This document shows positions 38,632 to 47,178 of a DNA stretch of 64,000 bases, piece by piece. The position numbers were made by a program, and so were the translations under genes. Origin of the DNA: Leucobacter coleopterorum (GTDB taxonomy: Bacteria; Actinomycetota; Actinomycetes; Actinomycetales; Microbacteriaceae). Every line of letters begins with the position of its first letter. Positions within the stretch are counted from its first letter, which is position 1. The stretch is taken from the NCBI RefSeq assembly GCF_011382985.1, contig NZ_CP049933.1, positions 2,108,001 through 2,172,000 on the forward strand. The letters run 5' to 3'. The notes beneath the pieces are model-generated. The model was not told the DNA's origin. It was given only the letters and a program-made list of their open reading frames with translations, and did no database searches.

Positions 38632-39837
38632 TTACAGCCCCAATGCTTTCTGGAACGTCGTGGAGTAGCGGTTGTCTTCCTCGGGCGTCAGAATTCGGAA
38701 AGTGCGCAGCTTTTTCATGTCGGCCTCACTCGGAAAAATTGCCGGGTTATCTACCTGCGAGGGATCGACTTTCTCCATGGCCTCCTGTGCTCCCTTAACC
38801 GGGGTGACATAGGCGACGTAGGCAGCCACCTCAGCGGCAACTTCCGGCTGGTAGTAATAGTTGATCAGTTCCTCGACCTTCTTTTTGTTGCCAGCCGTCG
38901 TGCCGTTTGGCACGGTAAAGGAGTCGCGGGCGATGATGCCGCCAAATTCGGGTAGCTCGACGCCCCACTGCTTGTCGAGTTCAACGTTCATCATCACCAC
39001 GTCTCCGGTCCACACGAACCCGGCGAGCATTGTGCCGGTCTCAAGGTCCTGCGTGTAGTCGTTGCCCTTCACATTGCTGATCTGCCCACTGTCGAGGGCA
39101 TCTACGAGCCACTCCATGGCTTTGTCAAACTCGGCATCACCCCATTTGCCGGCAGGATCAACACCCTGTCCCGACAGGATCAGGCCAATGGTGTCCCGCA
39201 TCTCGCTAAGCACCTGGACTTTGCCCTTGAGCTCAGGCTGGAGAAGGTCATCCAGTTCGTTCAGTCCCTTAGGGAGTGCCTTTTTGTTCCAAGCCCAACC
39301 CGTTGTCGGCAGCTGCCAGGGAATCGAGTGTTTGCGACCCGGATCCTCCGCCAGAGCATCCCATTCGGTGTCGAGCAGATTGCTCTTCACGTTTGGCAGG
39401 TTCGCGTAGTCAAACTCTTGCACCTGGTCGGCGAGGATAAGCCTGGCATCCATCCAGTCCGTCATCGTGATCACGTCGTAGCCCGTGAACTGATCGAGCT
39501 TCAGCGCGTCCTTGATTTTGCCGTAGAAGGTGTTGTTGTCGTCGATATCCTCGGCGTAGTTCACACTAATGCCGGACTCCTTCATGAAGGCTTCCAGTGT
39601 CGGGTTCGTGCTGCTCGACTCGTCAAAATCGAGGTAGTAGGTCCAGTTACCCCAGATGATTTCGCCCTTGCTGGATCCGCCCCCGCTGCCAGGGGCGCAC
39701 GAGGCGAGAGCCGCCGTACCGAGGCCCGCGGCACCAATAGCTGCTCCCCTGAGTAGCTGACGACGGTTGAACTGAGCGCCGCGAAGCATACTCACGATGT
39801 TTCGTACAATCGGATCTTCGGGCAATTGCTGGGCCAT
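38632..39837 (-). CDS. potD: Polyamine-type ABC transporter substrate-binding lipoprotein, Tat-exported
   Basis: A ~401-residue binding protein of the PotD/PotF family. The N-terminus has a twin-arginine motif NRRQLLRGA followed by a hydrophobic stretch and lipobox LASC, so it is probably exported folded by Tat and lipidated. The mature domain reads IIWGNWTYYLDF and VNYAEDIDDNNTFYGK. I use the ATG at 39837, which has an AGGGAGAG site, not the one at 39876. It heads the minus-strand operon potD-A-B-C. Putrescine or spermidine is the likely ligand, and relatives bind other cationic compounds. Confidence 0.88.
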   Translation of the reverse strand: MAQQLPEDPIVRNIVSMLRGAQFNRRQLLRGAAIGAAGLGTAALASCAPGSGGGSSKGEIIWGNWTYYLDFDESSSTNPTLEAFMKESGISVNYAEDIDDNNTFYGKIKDALKLDQFTGYDVITMTDWMDARLILADQVQEFDYANLPNVKSNLLDTEWDALAEDPGRKHSIPWQLPTTGWAWNKKALPKGLNELDDLLQPELKGKVQVLSEMRDTIGLILSGQGVDPAGKWGDAEFDKAMEWLVDALDSGQISNVKGNDYTQDLETGTMLAGFVWTGDVVMMNVELDKQWGVELPEFGGIIARDSFTVPNGTTAGNKKKVEELINYYYQPEVAAEVAAYVAYVTPVKGAQEAMEKVDPSQVDNPAIFPSEADMKKLRTFRILTPEEDNRYSTTFQKALGL

Positions 39838-40089
39838 GAGAGCTCTCCCTTGAGTTTCGGCGAATTCAACCGACATGGCGCACTTACGGCGACAGTGCCG
39901 GGTTGTGACTCGAATATGGCACAGACCCGGGGTCGTTGCAAAGGGCACACGCCAATTCAAGTTTTTCGTCACTCAACAGTTATGTTTCGAGCACCTTCCG
40001 CTTGGCAGAGTGCTGGAAATCTCTGTCTTTGCGGGCCAAAACTTCGGATTCCTTTGCCTTTTCAGGTTTTGAGTGCCAGAATCGCATGT

Positions 40090-40557
40090 GTGAGCAGCAA
40101 ACGAAACACGTCGGCGCTCGACTCCACCTCGAAGGCGATCATCGAGCAACTCCAGCTCGATGGGCGTCGCTCGTACGCGGAAATCGGGAAGGCGGTTGGC
40201 CTCAGTGAGGCCGCCGTGCGTCAGCGTGTGCAGAAGCTCACGGAAGCCGGTGTCATGCAGATTGTTGCGGTGACCGATCCCATGCGGCTCGGTTTCAGCA
40301 GACAAGCCATGCTCGGCATTCGCGTTTCTGGTGACACCAGAGTCGTTGCAGACAGCCTTGCCGGGATGCCAGAGGTCAGTTATGTCGTGCTTAGCGCGGG
40401 GTCCTTTGACATCATGGTCGAGATTGTTTGTGAAGACGATGACGCCCTCATCGAAGTGTTGAACGAAAAGATCCGCACCCTCGTCGGTGTCGCCTCTACG
40501 GAGACCTTCGTCTACCTCCAACTCAAAAAACAAAAATACGACTGGGGAACAAGATAA
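40090..40557 (+). CDS. Lrp/AsnC-family regulator
   Basis: A ~155-residue feast/famine regulator. The N-terminal helix-turn-helix reads IIEQLQLDGRRSYAEIGKAV and LSEAAVRQRVQKL. The C-terminal RAM domain includes VVADSLAGMPEVSYVVLSAG and GSFDIMVEIVCEDDDALIEV. I chose the GTG at 40090. It is divergent from the pot-like operon and ends 2 bases before the aminotransferase, so it likely controls polyamine uptake and use. The effector is unknown. Confidence 0.9.
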   Translation: MSSKRNTSALDSTSKAIIEQLQLDGRRSYAEIGKAVGLSEAAVRQRVQKLTEAGVMQIVAVTDPMRLGFSRQAMLGIRVSGDTRVVADSLAGMPEVSYVVLSAGSFDIMVEIVCEDDDALIEVLNEKIRTLVGVASTETFVYLQLKKQKYDWGTR

Positions 40558-40559
40558 CC

Positions 40560-41953
40560 ATGTCCTACGATCCCACTGCGGCAGTTGATACTGCTGCCCT
40601 TCAGGCCTCGGCTAAGCGCCACATGTGGCCACACTTCACGAACCGCAAGGTTCTGAATGACGGCATCCCCGTCATCACCCGTGCTGAGGGTCACCACATC
40701 TACGATGCGGCTGGCAAGCAGTACATCGACGGCCTCGCGGGCCTCTTCGTTGTGAACGCTGGCCACGGCCGTGATCGCATCGTGCAGGCTGCAGCGAAGC
40801 AGATGAAGCAGCTCGACTTCATGCCAATCTGGTCGTACGGCCACCCGGCAGCGATCGAGCTCTCCGAGCGTCTCTCCAGCTACGCTCCTGGCCAGATGAA
40901 CAAGGTGTTCTTCACCACCGGCGGCGGCGAAGCCGTTGAGTCTGCGTTCAAGCTTGCCAAGCACTTCTGGAAGATCAAGGGCAAGCCGATGAAGCACAAG
41001 GTCATCTCGCGCTCGGTTGCCTACCACGGCACCCCGCAGGGTGCGCTTGCTATCACCGGCATCCCCGACATGAAGAAGTTCTACGAGCCTCTGACCCCGG
41101 GCGGCCACCGCGTGCCGAACACCAACTTCTACCGTGCAGAAGAGATGGGTGCACCGTCGAACGACCTCGAGGCGTTCGGTCAGTGGGCTGCAAACCGCAT
41201 TGAAGAAGCGATCCTGTTCGAGGGCGAAGACACCGTTGCGGCCGTCTTCCTCGAGCCAGTACAGAACTCGGGTGGTTGCTTCCCGCCTCCCCCGGTTACT
41301 TCAAGCGTGTTCGCGAGATCTGCGACAAGTACGACGTGCTGCTCGTCTCTGACGAGGTCATCTGTGCGTACGGCCGCGTCGGTGACTTCTTCGCATCGAA
41401 GGCACTCGGCTACGAGCCCGACATCATCACCTCGGCGAAGGGCATCACCTCGGGCTACGTGCCCCTGGGAGCCATGATCGTCTCGGACAAGGTGTCGGAG
41501 CCGTTCAACTCGACCGAGAACACCTTCTACCACGGCTTCACTTTCGCTGGTCACCCGGCGGCAGCAGCAGCAGCCCTTGAGAACCTCGACATCTTCGAGG
41601 AAGAGGATCTCAACGGTCGCGTGCGCGAGAACAGCCCGCTGTTCCGTGCCGAGCTTGAGAAGCTGCTCGACATCGACATCGTCGGTGACGTGCGCGGTGA
41701 GGGCTACTTCTTCGGTATTGAGCTTGTCAAGGACAAGGCAACCAAGGAGACCTTCAACGAGGAGGAGTCGGATCGCCTGCTGCGCGACTACCTCTCCCCC
41801 GCACTGTGGGAGGCCGGCCTCTACTGCCGCGCCGACGACCGTGGAGACCCCGTTATCCAGCTCGCTCCGCCGCTGACCATTGGTCCGTCGGAGTTCGCCG
41901 AGATCGGCGGGATCCTGCGCAGCGTTCTGAAGGACGCTTCGTCGAAGATCTAG
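40560..41953 (+). CDS. Class III aminotransferase, putative putrescine/omega-amine type (one frame break)
   Basis: A PLP-dependent aminotransferase of ~464 residues. Motifs are VFFTTGGGEAVESAFKLA, VISRSVAYHGTPQGALA, LLVSDEVICAYGRVG with the cofactor aspartate, and the PLP lysine in ITSAKGITSGYVPLGA. The frame changes at the C run 41289-41293. One extra base gives GCFPPPPGYFKRVREICDKY. The family transfers amino groups from putrescine, beta-alanine or similar to pyruvate or 2-oxoglutarate. The neighbouring polyamine importers make putrescine likely. It forms an operon with the Lrp regulator. Confidence 0.87.
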
Positions 41954-41987
41954 TTTGATCTGACTGGCTGACAGCGTCGGCCTCACT

Positions 41988-42027
41988 GTGGCCCACTCTG
42001 CTTCGGCAGGGCGGGCCACTCTTTATT
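41988..42027 (+). terminator. Terminator after the aminotransferase gene
   Basis: 14-base arms with two mismatches (41988-42001 and 42006-42019) close a TTCG tetraloop, followed by TCTTTATT. It sits ~35 bases after the stop. Confidence 0.8.
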
Positions 42028-42064
42028 GCAGGGACGGGTCATTTTCACGAGTAAGCTAGCTGAT

Positions 42065-42550
42065 GTGAGTTCGACAGATCCGACAGATCAATCCTCACAG
42101 CAGCCTCAGAATTCTCACACTCTGCAAGACAACAGCCAGCCTCAGTGAGTGCCGCAACAGGCAACGATGCCGCAACACTACCAGCAGACAACCGTCCCGG
42201 GAGCTCTTCCCCAGTATGGCCAGCCCGTGTTCGCGCAGACACCGATCCCCCAGGCCAAGCTCAATGTGTTCGGCGTCACCTCGCTCGCGCTCCTCGCGTT
42301 CGCCGCTCTACTCAACGTCCTTACGCCAATCCTGTACCGCTTTGACGATCCGATGCTACTTTCGAGCATCAGCACGGCCTGCAACACCATTATTCACGTC
42401 GCAGCGGCAGTTCTCGCTCTCGTCGGTGTGCTTAAGAAGAACGCTCCTTGACTCAGGTGGACCGCCATCAGCTCGCTCGTCATGAGTGGATTCTGGTTGT
42501 TCTCATACGCCGGGTTCTGGGTCGTCTCGGTGATCCCGTACGGGCATTAA
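42065..42550 (+). pseudogene. Membrane protein frame interrupted by two in-frame TGA codons
   Basis: One frame stays open from GTG 42065 to TAA 42548-42550 except for TGA at 42146-42148 and 42449-42451. Before the first TGA it reads a serine/glutamine-rich leader. Between them it reads PQQATMPQHYQQTTVPGALP, a proline/glutamine-rich stretch, then two membrane segments with FGVTSLALLAFAALLNVL and IIHVAAAVLALVGVL. After the second TGA it continues RWTAISSLVMSGFWLFSYAG as a third membrane segment. Both stops sit where arginine (CGA) would fit. It may be a decaying small membrane protein gene, or a shorter gene from 42149. I assign no function. Confidence 0.55.
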
Positions 42551-42567
42551 TCCCTGCGGAATTCCTT

Positions 42568-43431
42568 TTACACGGCCAGATGAAGTCCCTGCGCGATCGC
42601 ACGCATGATGAGATCTTGCACGTCTTCCCACTGAAACATCACCTGCTCGTACGTCACTCTGATTACGTGGTAGCCACTCAGCTTTAAAACAGCATCGTGG
42701 CGGTTGTCGAGACCTCGTTGTTCACCGACATGGGTTTTCCCATCGATCTGCAAGACAAGACGAGCTCCTAGCAGGAAATCAACGTGGTGTCCGAGTATCC
42801 ACGTCTGCGCACGAACCTCCAATCTCAATCTGCGTGTACGACGTAGCACGAAACTCTCAAGACCCGAATCCGAAAACGGCGTGACAATCTGAGAAAGCTT
42901 TTTCGCGCGCCCAGTGAAAGGCAATCTACGGAGTTCCTCAAGTTCAACAAGGTTCTTATTGAGGGCCGACTCCCAAGTGGCGTATGCGTCTTCTTCAGCG
43001 AGACACAGCGCCGTCGTCGCAAGCACATTCCCGACCGGATCTATGAGGCTTCTTGGATCCCGCGGCACCACCGGAGCATTCCAGTGAAGCTTTGATTCCT
43101 GCCTAGTTTGGGCGGCTACCCCCGGCAGCTTTCTCGCGTTGGCTGGCATGCCTAGATGCAGGCATGGCTCATCCCGGGTCACCCACAACCCGAGCCGTTT
43201 CGCTTGAGTTACACAGGTCAAGACGCCCCCAGTTTCCGCGGCGCGAATCAAGGCGAACTCCGCCTCGGGCACTGCCAACCAACCTCGTCTCAATCGCCGT
43301 AGCCTACCTGCGCTACAAAGCTCTCGTAGCTGGCGATAACTGAACCCTTGTTCAACAAGGGCAAGTGAAGGCACAACACCGTCCCAGTACCTAATCTGCC
43401 GCCTCAGTTGAGCGTCTGTCTTTCGAGCCAT
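42568..43431 (-). CDS. DUF559-type nuclease-fold protein with an AbiEi-like N-terminus
   Basis: A 287-residue protein. The N-terminal ~90 residues (YRQLRELCSAGRLRRLRRGW) resemble the helix-turn-helix region of AbiEi-type antitoxins. The C-terminal ~100 residues fit the DUF559/Vsr-like endonuclease fold (HHVDFLLGARLVLQIDGKTH followed by DNRHDAVLKLSGYHVIRVTY, with Asp and Lys in the right places). I start at MARKTDAQLRRQ (43431). Such proteins are abundant in Microbacteriaceae and have no settled role. No toxin partner is adjacent. It converges on the interrupted membrane-protein frame. Confidence 0.75.
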   Translation of the reverse strand: MARKTDAQLRRQIRYWDGVVPSLALVEQGFSYRQLRELCSAGRLRRLRRGWLAVPEAEFALIRAAETGGVLTCVTQAKRLGLWVTRDEPCLHLGMPANARKLPGVAAQTRQESKLHWNAPVVPRDPRSLIDPVGNVLATTALCLAEEDAYATWESALNKNLVELEELRRLPFTGRAKKLSQIVTPFSDSGLESFVLRRTRRLRLEVRAQTWILGHHVDFLLGARLVLQIDGKTHVGEQRGLDNRHDAVLKLSGYHVIRVTYEQVMFQWEDVQDLIMRAIAQGLHLAV

Positions 43432-43651
43432 ACTCCCTAGTTTGCATCGGCCGAGTCTCGTCAATCGGTTATCCACAAAATGACAGCCTGTGAGCGAAGT
43501 TCCCTGAGAACCTGGGACTCCCGCGGCCCGCCATTCAGGAAGGAAAAGGCACCTAGCAAGGTGAATCCTCCTCAATTCCGCCCTATTTGAGTGCCATCTC
43601 CTTCCAGCGTGACACAACGCGGTCGAGCAAGAACACCAACCCCATAACGCA

Positions 43652-43682
43652 GAAGCGCCCCACCAAAAGGCGGGGGCGCTTC
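43652..43682 (-). terminator. Terminator of rpsO
   Basis: Arms gaagcgcccc and ggggcgcttc form a 10-base perfect stem with an 11-base loop, starting 15 bases after the rpsO stop on the minus strand. Confidence 0.75.
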
Positions 43683-43697
43683 GCATTGGTCTGAAAG

Positions 43698-43967
43698 TTA
43701 TCGACGCAGACCAAGGCGCTCGATGAGCGAGCGGTAACGCGTGATGTCGACGTCCTGGAGGTAGCCCAGGAGGCGACGACGCTGACCAACGAGCAGCAGC
43801 AGGCCACGGCGCGAGTGGTGATCGTGCTTGTGATCCTTGAGGTGCTCGGTCAGATCCTTGATGCGGCGGGTGAGCATTGCAACCTGAACCTCTGGGGAAC
43901 CGGTGTCACCAGGCTTGGTTGCATACTCGTCGATGATTGCTTTCTTGACCTCTGCGGGCAATGCCAT
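43698..43967 (-). CDS. rpsO: 30S ribosomal protein S15
   Basis: An 89-residue protein binding the central domain of 16S rRNA. It reads [20 protein letters not shown], then [40 protein letters not shown] and ends [10 protein letters not shown], matching S15 along its whole length. A GGGGACC site precedes the ATG. It is a single gene with its own terminator. It often sits beside pnp, which is not in this window. Confidence 0.98.
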   Translation of the reverse strand: MALPAEVKKAIIDEYATKPGDTGSPEVQVAMLTRRIKDLTEHLKDHKHDHHSRRGLLLLVGQRRRLLGYLQDVDITRYRSLIERLGLRR

Positions 43968-44200
43968 AGTAGGTCCCCTTTCAGTTGCTGCGCGGCGCTA
44001 TCAGCAGGATGCTGGAGCTCTCTTTATCCGCGGCCGTTCTAACGGCAACCTGTACATACTAGCACCCGTAATCCCGACATCAACCCGAAACACAGTTGTG
44101 ATGCCCGCTTCACGCCACGGTGACGGACTCGAAACAGCCGCGACAGAAACTGTTCGCAGGGACGATCCACTCGCCCGGGGAGACTAAAGGAGGCACCACC

Positions 44201-45442
44201 ATGGAAGCCACAGATGTTTGGGCACTCGCGAGCACAGCGCTCGTACTCATCATGACACCGGGGCTCGCGCTCTTCTACGGCGGGCTCGTGCGGGTCCGCT
44301 CGGTCGTCAACATGATGCTCTTCAGCGTCAGCGCGATGGGCGTAGTTGGGGTCCTGTGGATCCTGATCGGCTACAGCATGAGTTACTTCGCCGACGGCGA
44401 GAGTGGCTTTGCTGGCAGCCCATTCAAGGACTTCGGGCTGGTGAACACGGATCCGGCATCCTTCATCGGGGTCGGCTTTGGCGCCGTCTTCGCGATGATC
44501 ACGACGGCACTCATTTCGGGCGCCATCGCTGACCGTGTTGGCCTCGGCTCCTGGGTGCTTTTCTCGGGCGTCTGGGCGACGTTGGTCTACTTCCCGGTGG
44601 CAGCCTGGGTGTGGGGCGGCGGCTGGATCATGCAGCTCGGCACCTGGCTCGGCACCCCCGACGTGATTGACCTCGCGGGCGGCACGGCGATCCACATCAA
44701 TGCTGGTGCGGCAGCGCTGGCCCTCGCGATCGTGGTTGGCAAGCGCCGCAATTTCGCGCCGGGATCGCACAAGCCCCACAGTATCCCACTCGTCACCATC
44801 GGCGCCGCGCTGCTGTGGTTCGGGTGGATCGGCTTCAACGCCGGACTCGCGACCGAGATTGGTGAGGCGGGCCTGATCCTGGTCAACACCCTCGCCGCTC
44901 CCGCTGCAGGCATCATCGGCTGGATCATCACCGACGTTGCCCGCGGTAAGAAGCCCGGTGTGGTCGGTGCCTCGTCGGGCGCCATCGCGGGCCTCGTCGC
45001 CATCACACCCGCCGCCGCGAACCTCTCACCACTGTGGGCGCTACTGCTCGGCCTGATCGCTGGTGCGGCCTGCGCCGTGGCCATCGACCTCAAGTACCGC
45101 CTGGGCTACGACGACTCACTCGACGTCGTTGGTCTCCACCTCGTCGCAGGTGTCATCGGAACGCTTTACCTCGGCTTCTTCGCCTTCGAAGACGGCCTGT
45201 TCACGGGTGGCAATGGCGGACTGCTGCTCGTACAAGCGATCTCGGTGGTCGGAGTCGCTACTTATTCCTTCGTGGTCTCCATGATCATCGCAAGGGTCGT
45301 CAAAGCACTCACTGGCCTGCGAGTGCCACGCGAGGTCGAAGAGGCCGGGATCGACACCTTCGCACACGGCGAGGAGGCCTACGACTACCTTCCCGACGCG
45401 AGCGCGGCACGGCAGCCCGTGCCTGTCGGAGGTGCCAGGTAG
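44201..45442 (+). CDS. amt: Ammonium transporter Amt
   Basis: A 413-residue ammonia/ammonium channel of the Amt/MEP family with 11 helices. Seen are LVLIMTPGLALFYGGLVR, ATLVYFPVAAWVWGGG and DLAGGTAIHINAGAAALALA, the family signature with the pore histidine, and the second conserved histidine in DDSLDVVGLHLVAGVIGTLY. An AAAGGAGG site precedes the ATG at 44201. It is followed 9 bases later by an inositol-phosphatase-like gene. No glnB/glnK lies next to it, which is unusual for amt. Confidence 0.95.
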   Translation: MEATDVWALASTALVLIMTPGLALFYGGLVRVRSVVNMMLFSVSAMGVVGVLWILIGYSMSYFADGESGFAGSPFKDFGLVNTDPASFIGVGFGAVFAMITTALISGAIADRVGLGSWVLFSGVWATLVYFPVAAWVWGGGWIMQLGTWLGTPDVIDLAGGTAIHINAGAAALALAIVVGKRRNFAPGSHKPHSIPLVTIGAALLWFGWIGFNAGLATEIGEAGLILVNTLAAPAAGIIGWIITDVARGKKPGVVGASSGAIAGLVAITPAAANLSPLWALLLGLIAGAACAVAIDLKYRLGYDDSLDVVGLHLVAGVIGTLYLGFFAFEDGLFTGGNGGLLLVQAISVVGVATYSFVVSMIIARVVKALTGLRVPREVEEAGIDTFAHGEEAYDYLPDASAARQPVPVGGAR

Positions 45443-45451
45443 GGTCGAACC

Positions 45452-46282
45452 ATGACGGCAACCACTCACGCAGACCCCACAGAACTCGCAGCAATCGCCA
45501 GCAGGATCGCGCGCACCGCAGGCAAACGAATCCTTGAACTGCGCGGCACCGGGGTCACGGTTGCCGCCACCAAATCAAGCATCGTCGACATGGTCACCGA
45601 GGCCGACCGCGAGTGCGAGCGACTGGTTGTCGCAGCGCTGCGGGAGGCCCGGCCAGACGACGGCATTGTTGGTGAAGAGGGGGCAGCAATCGAGGGATCG
45701 AGTGGGATCACCTGGGTGATTGACCCGATCGATGGCACCACCAACTACCTCTACGACCTGCCCGTCTACGCGGTGAGCATCGCGGCCACAGTGCCCGATG
45801 CCACCGCGTTTGCGGATGGCCGCCGCGCTGTCGCTGGAGCCGTCTACAACCCCTGCACCGATGAGCTGTTCGAGGCCACCGAGAACGGCGGCGCACGTCT
45901 TGACGGCGCGCCGATCCGCATCTCGGAAAAAGATGAACTTGCAACGGCGCTCATCGGCACGGGTTTTGGCTACACGGTCGAGCGGAAACACGAACAGCTC
46001 GAAATGCTCGGCAGAATCCTGCCCCGCATTCGCGATATTCGCCGTATCGGCTCGGCCGCCTACGACCTCTGTCTTGTCGCGGCCGGACGCCTCGACGCGT
46101 TCTTCGAAAAGGGCCTGCAGCCCTGGGACTACGCCGCGGCGGCCCTGATCGCGCGCGAGGCGGGAGCCACGATCCTTGGCCGCGACGACACCACTCCCCC
46201 TGGTGAACCGCTCATATTTGTGGCCGATCCGAGCCTGGTGAATGAATTGCGGACGGTTGTGTTGGATCACCCGCGAGAGTAA
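45452..46282 (+). CDS. Inositol monophosphatase-family protein
   Basis: A 276-residue Mg2+-dependent phosphomonoesterase. Motifs are the metal ligands in GEEGAAI, VIDPIDGTTNYLYDLPVYAV and the C-terminal KGLQPWDYAAAALIAREAGA. It probably hydrolyses inositol-1-phosphate or a related monoester. A paralogue is at 8065. The gene starts 9 bases after amt, so co-transcription is likely. Its relation to ammonium uptake is unclear. No frame break was found. Confidence 0.88.
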   Translation: MTATTHADPTELAAIASRIARTAGKRILELRGTGVTVAATKSSIVDMVTEADRECERLVVAALREARPDDGIVGEEGAAIEGSSGITWVIDPIDGTTNYLYDLPVYAVSIAATVPDATAFADGRRAVAGAVYNPCTDELFEATENGGARLDGAPIRISEKDELATALIGTGFGYTVERKHEQLEMLGRILPRIRDIRRIGSAAYDLCLVAAGRLDAFFEKGLQPWDYAAAALIAREAGATILGRDDTTPPGEPLIFVADPSLVNELRTVVLDHPRE

Positions 46283-46318
46283 CCAGTTCGCCCAGGCCTA
46301 CCAAAAGGGACTCGGCGA

Positions 46319-46585
46319 CTAACCTTCCCAGCCCGCGGCAAGCGCGGTCAGTGTCTGTGCGTGCTGCGCAAGCGCCGCCGCGGGATCCTCGGCGCGACCG
46401 ACCGCGATCCCAAGCAGAAACGTCGTCAGCGGGGCTGCGGGCCGGGCAACGTCGTGGGCGACGTCACGGGCAACATCGAGCAGCGTGGCGATGTTGACGG
46501 CCTCGGGGTCAAGGCCGAGTTCCGCCGCCGCCGCGGCAAGCCAAGAGTCGAGTGCCTCAGGAGGCAGGTGTTGGGGGTTGCTCAT
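46319..46585 (-). CDS. DUF6457 protein, molybdenum-cofactor neighbour
   Basis: An 88-residue protein (MSNPQHLPPEALDSWLAAAA) of the DUF6457 family. It is a single small helical domain that in Actinobacteria is usually encoded next to mobA or as a C-terminal part of MobA-like proteins. It overlaps the mobA stop (46582-46585), the third gene in moeA-mobA-DUF6457. A helper role in guanylyl transfer to molybdopterin is inferred from context only. Confidence 0.8.
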   Translation of the reverse strand: MSNPQHLPPEALDSWLAAAAAELGLDPEAVNIATLLDVARDVAHDVARPAAPLTTFLLGIAVGRAEDPAAALAQHAQTLTALAAGWEG

Positions 46586-47178
46586 GGTGTTCTCCTTTGT
46601 GCGTTCAGGGTTCGCGCCCGCTCAAGGTCGTCGGGGTTGTCAATGTCAACCGTCACCTCGGGTGGGGCATCGATCCAGAGTAGGTCGAGAGAACCGAGCA
46701 GTCTGCGCAGGGGGGCGTTGGCGACCTCGCCCCCAAGCTGGAGGGCCACGGAACGCAGTGCATCAACTCGGTACAGTCCTGCCAGCCACTGGGGGCAACC
46801 TTCGCTGTCACGAAGCGCAAGGCCGTCTGCGGAGACGTCAATGTGCTGCCCCACCAAGATCTCACAGACCTTGTCAGGCCGCACCAGGTCGCAGGAGAGC
46901 AATAGCCCCCATTCCGAGCGCAGCACCGGCAGGGCTGCCGCGAGCGCTGCCAGAGGTCCCGCGAACGGTGGATCTTCGCGCACAACTACCACCCCGTCGG
47001 CACCAGCGTGATCAGGGCCGACTACAACAACCCGGTCGGCTCCTGCGGCGCGCGCAGCACCCACTGCGCGATCAACCAGGCGCTCACCACCAAGCGTCAG
47101 CGTGGCCTTGTCAACACCTCCAAGCCGGCTGCCTCGCCCTCCGGCTAGCACAACCGCGTCAAAGCTCACGCAGTTCAC
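46582..47178 (-). CDS. mobA: Molybdenum cofactor guanylyltransferase
   Basis: A 198-residue nucleotidyltransferase that adds GMP to Mo-molybdopterin to make the MGD form used by DMSO-reductase-family enzymes such as the one at 49416. The N-terminal signature AVVLAGGRGSRLGGVDKATL binds GTP, and LLLSCDLVRPD carries the metal aspartate. It overlaps moeA by 4 bases upstream and the DUF6457 gene downstream. Confidence 0.92.
   Translation of the reverse strand: MNCVSFDAVVLAGGRGSRLGGVDKATLTLGGERLVDRAVGAARAAGADRVVVVGPDHAGADGVVVVREDPPFAGPLAALAAALPVLRSEWGLLLSCDLVRPDKVCEILVGQHIDVSADGLALRDSEGCPQWLAGLYRVDALRSVALQLGGEVANAPLRRLLGSLDLLWIDAPPEVTVDIDNPDDLERARTLNAQRRTP

Noticed and set aside
42146-42451. Selenocysteine at the two TGA codons
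   Set aside because: The flanking protein is a simple membrane protein without redox motif, and no SECIS-like hairpin or selA/selB/selC is seen in the window.
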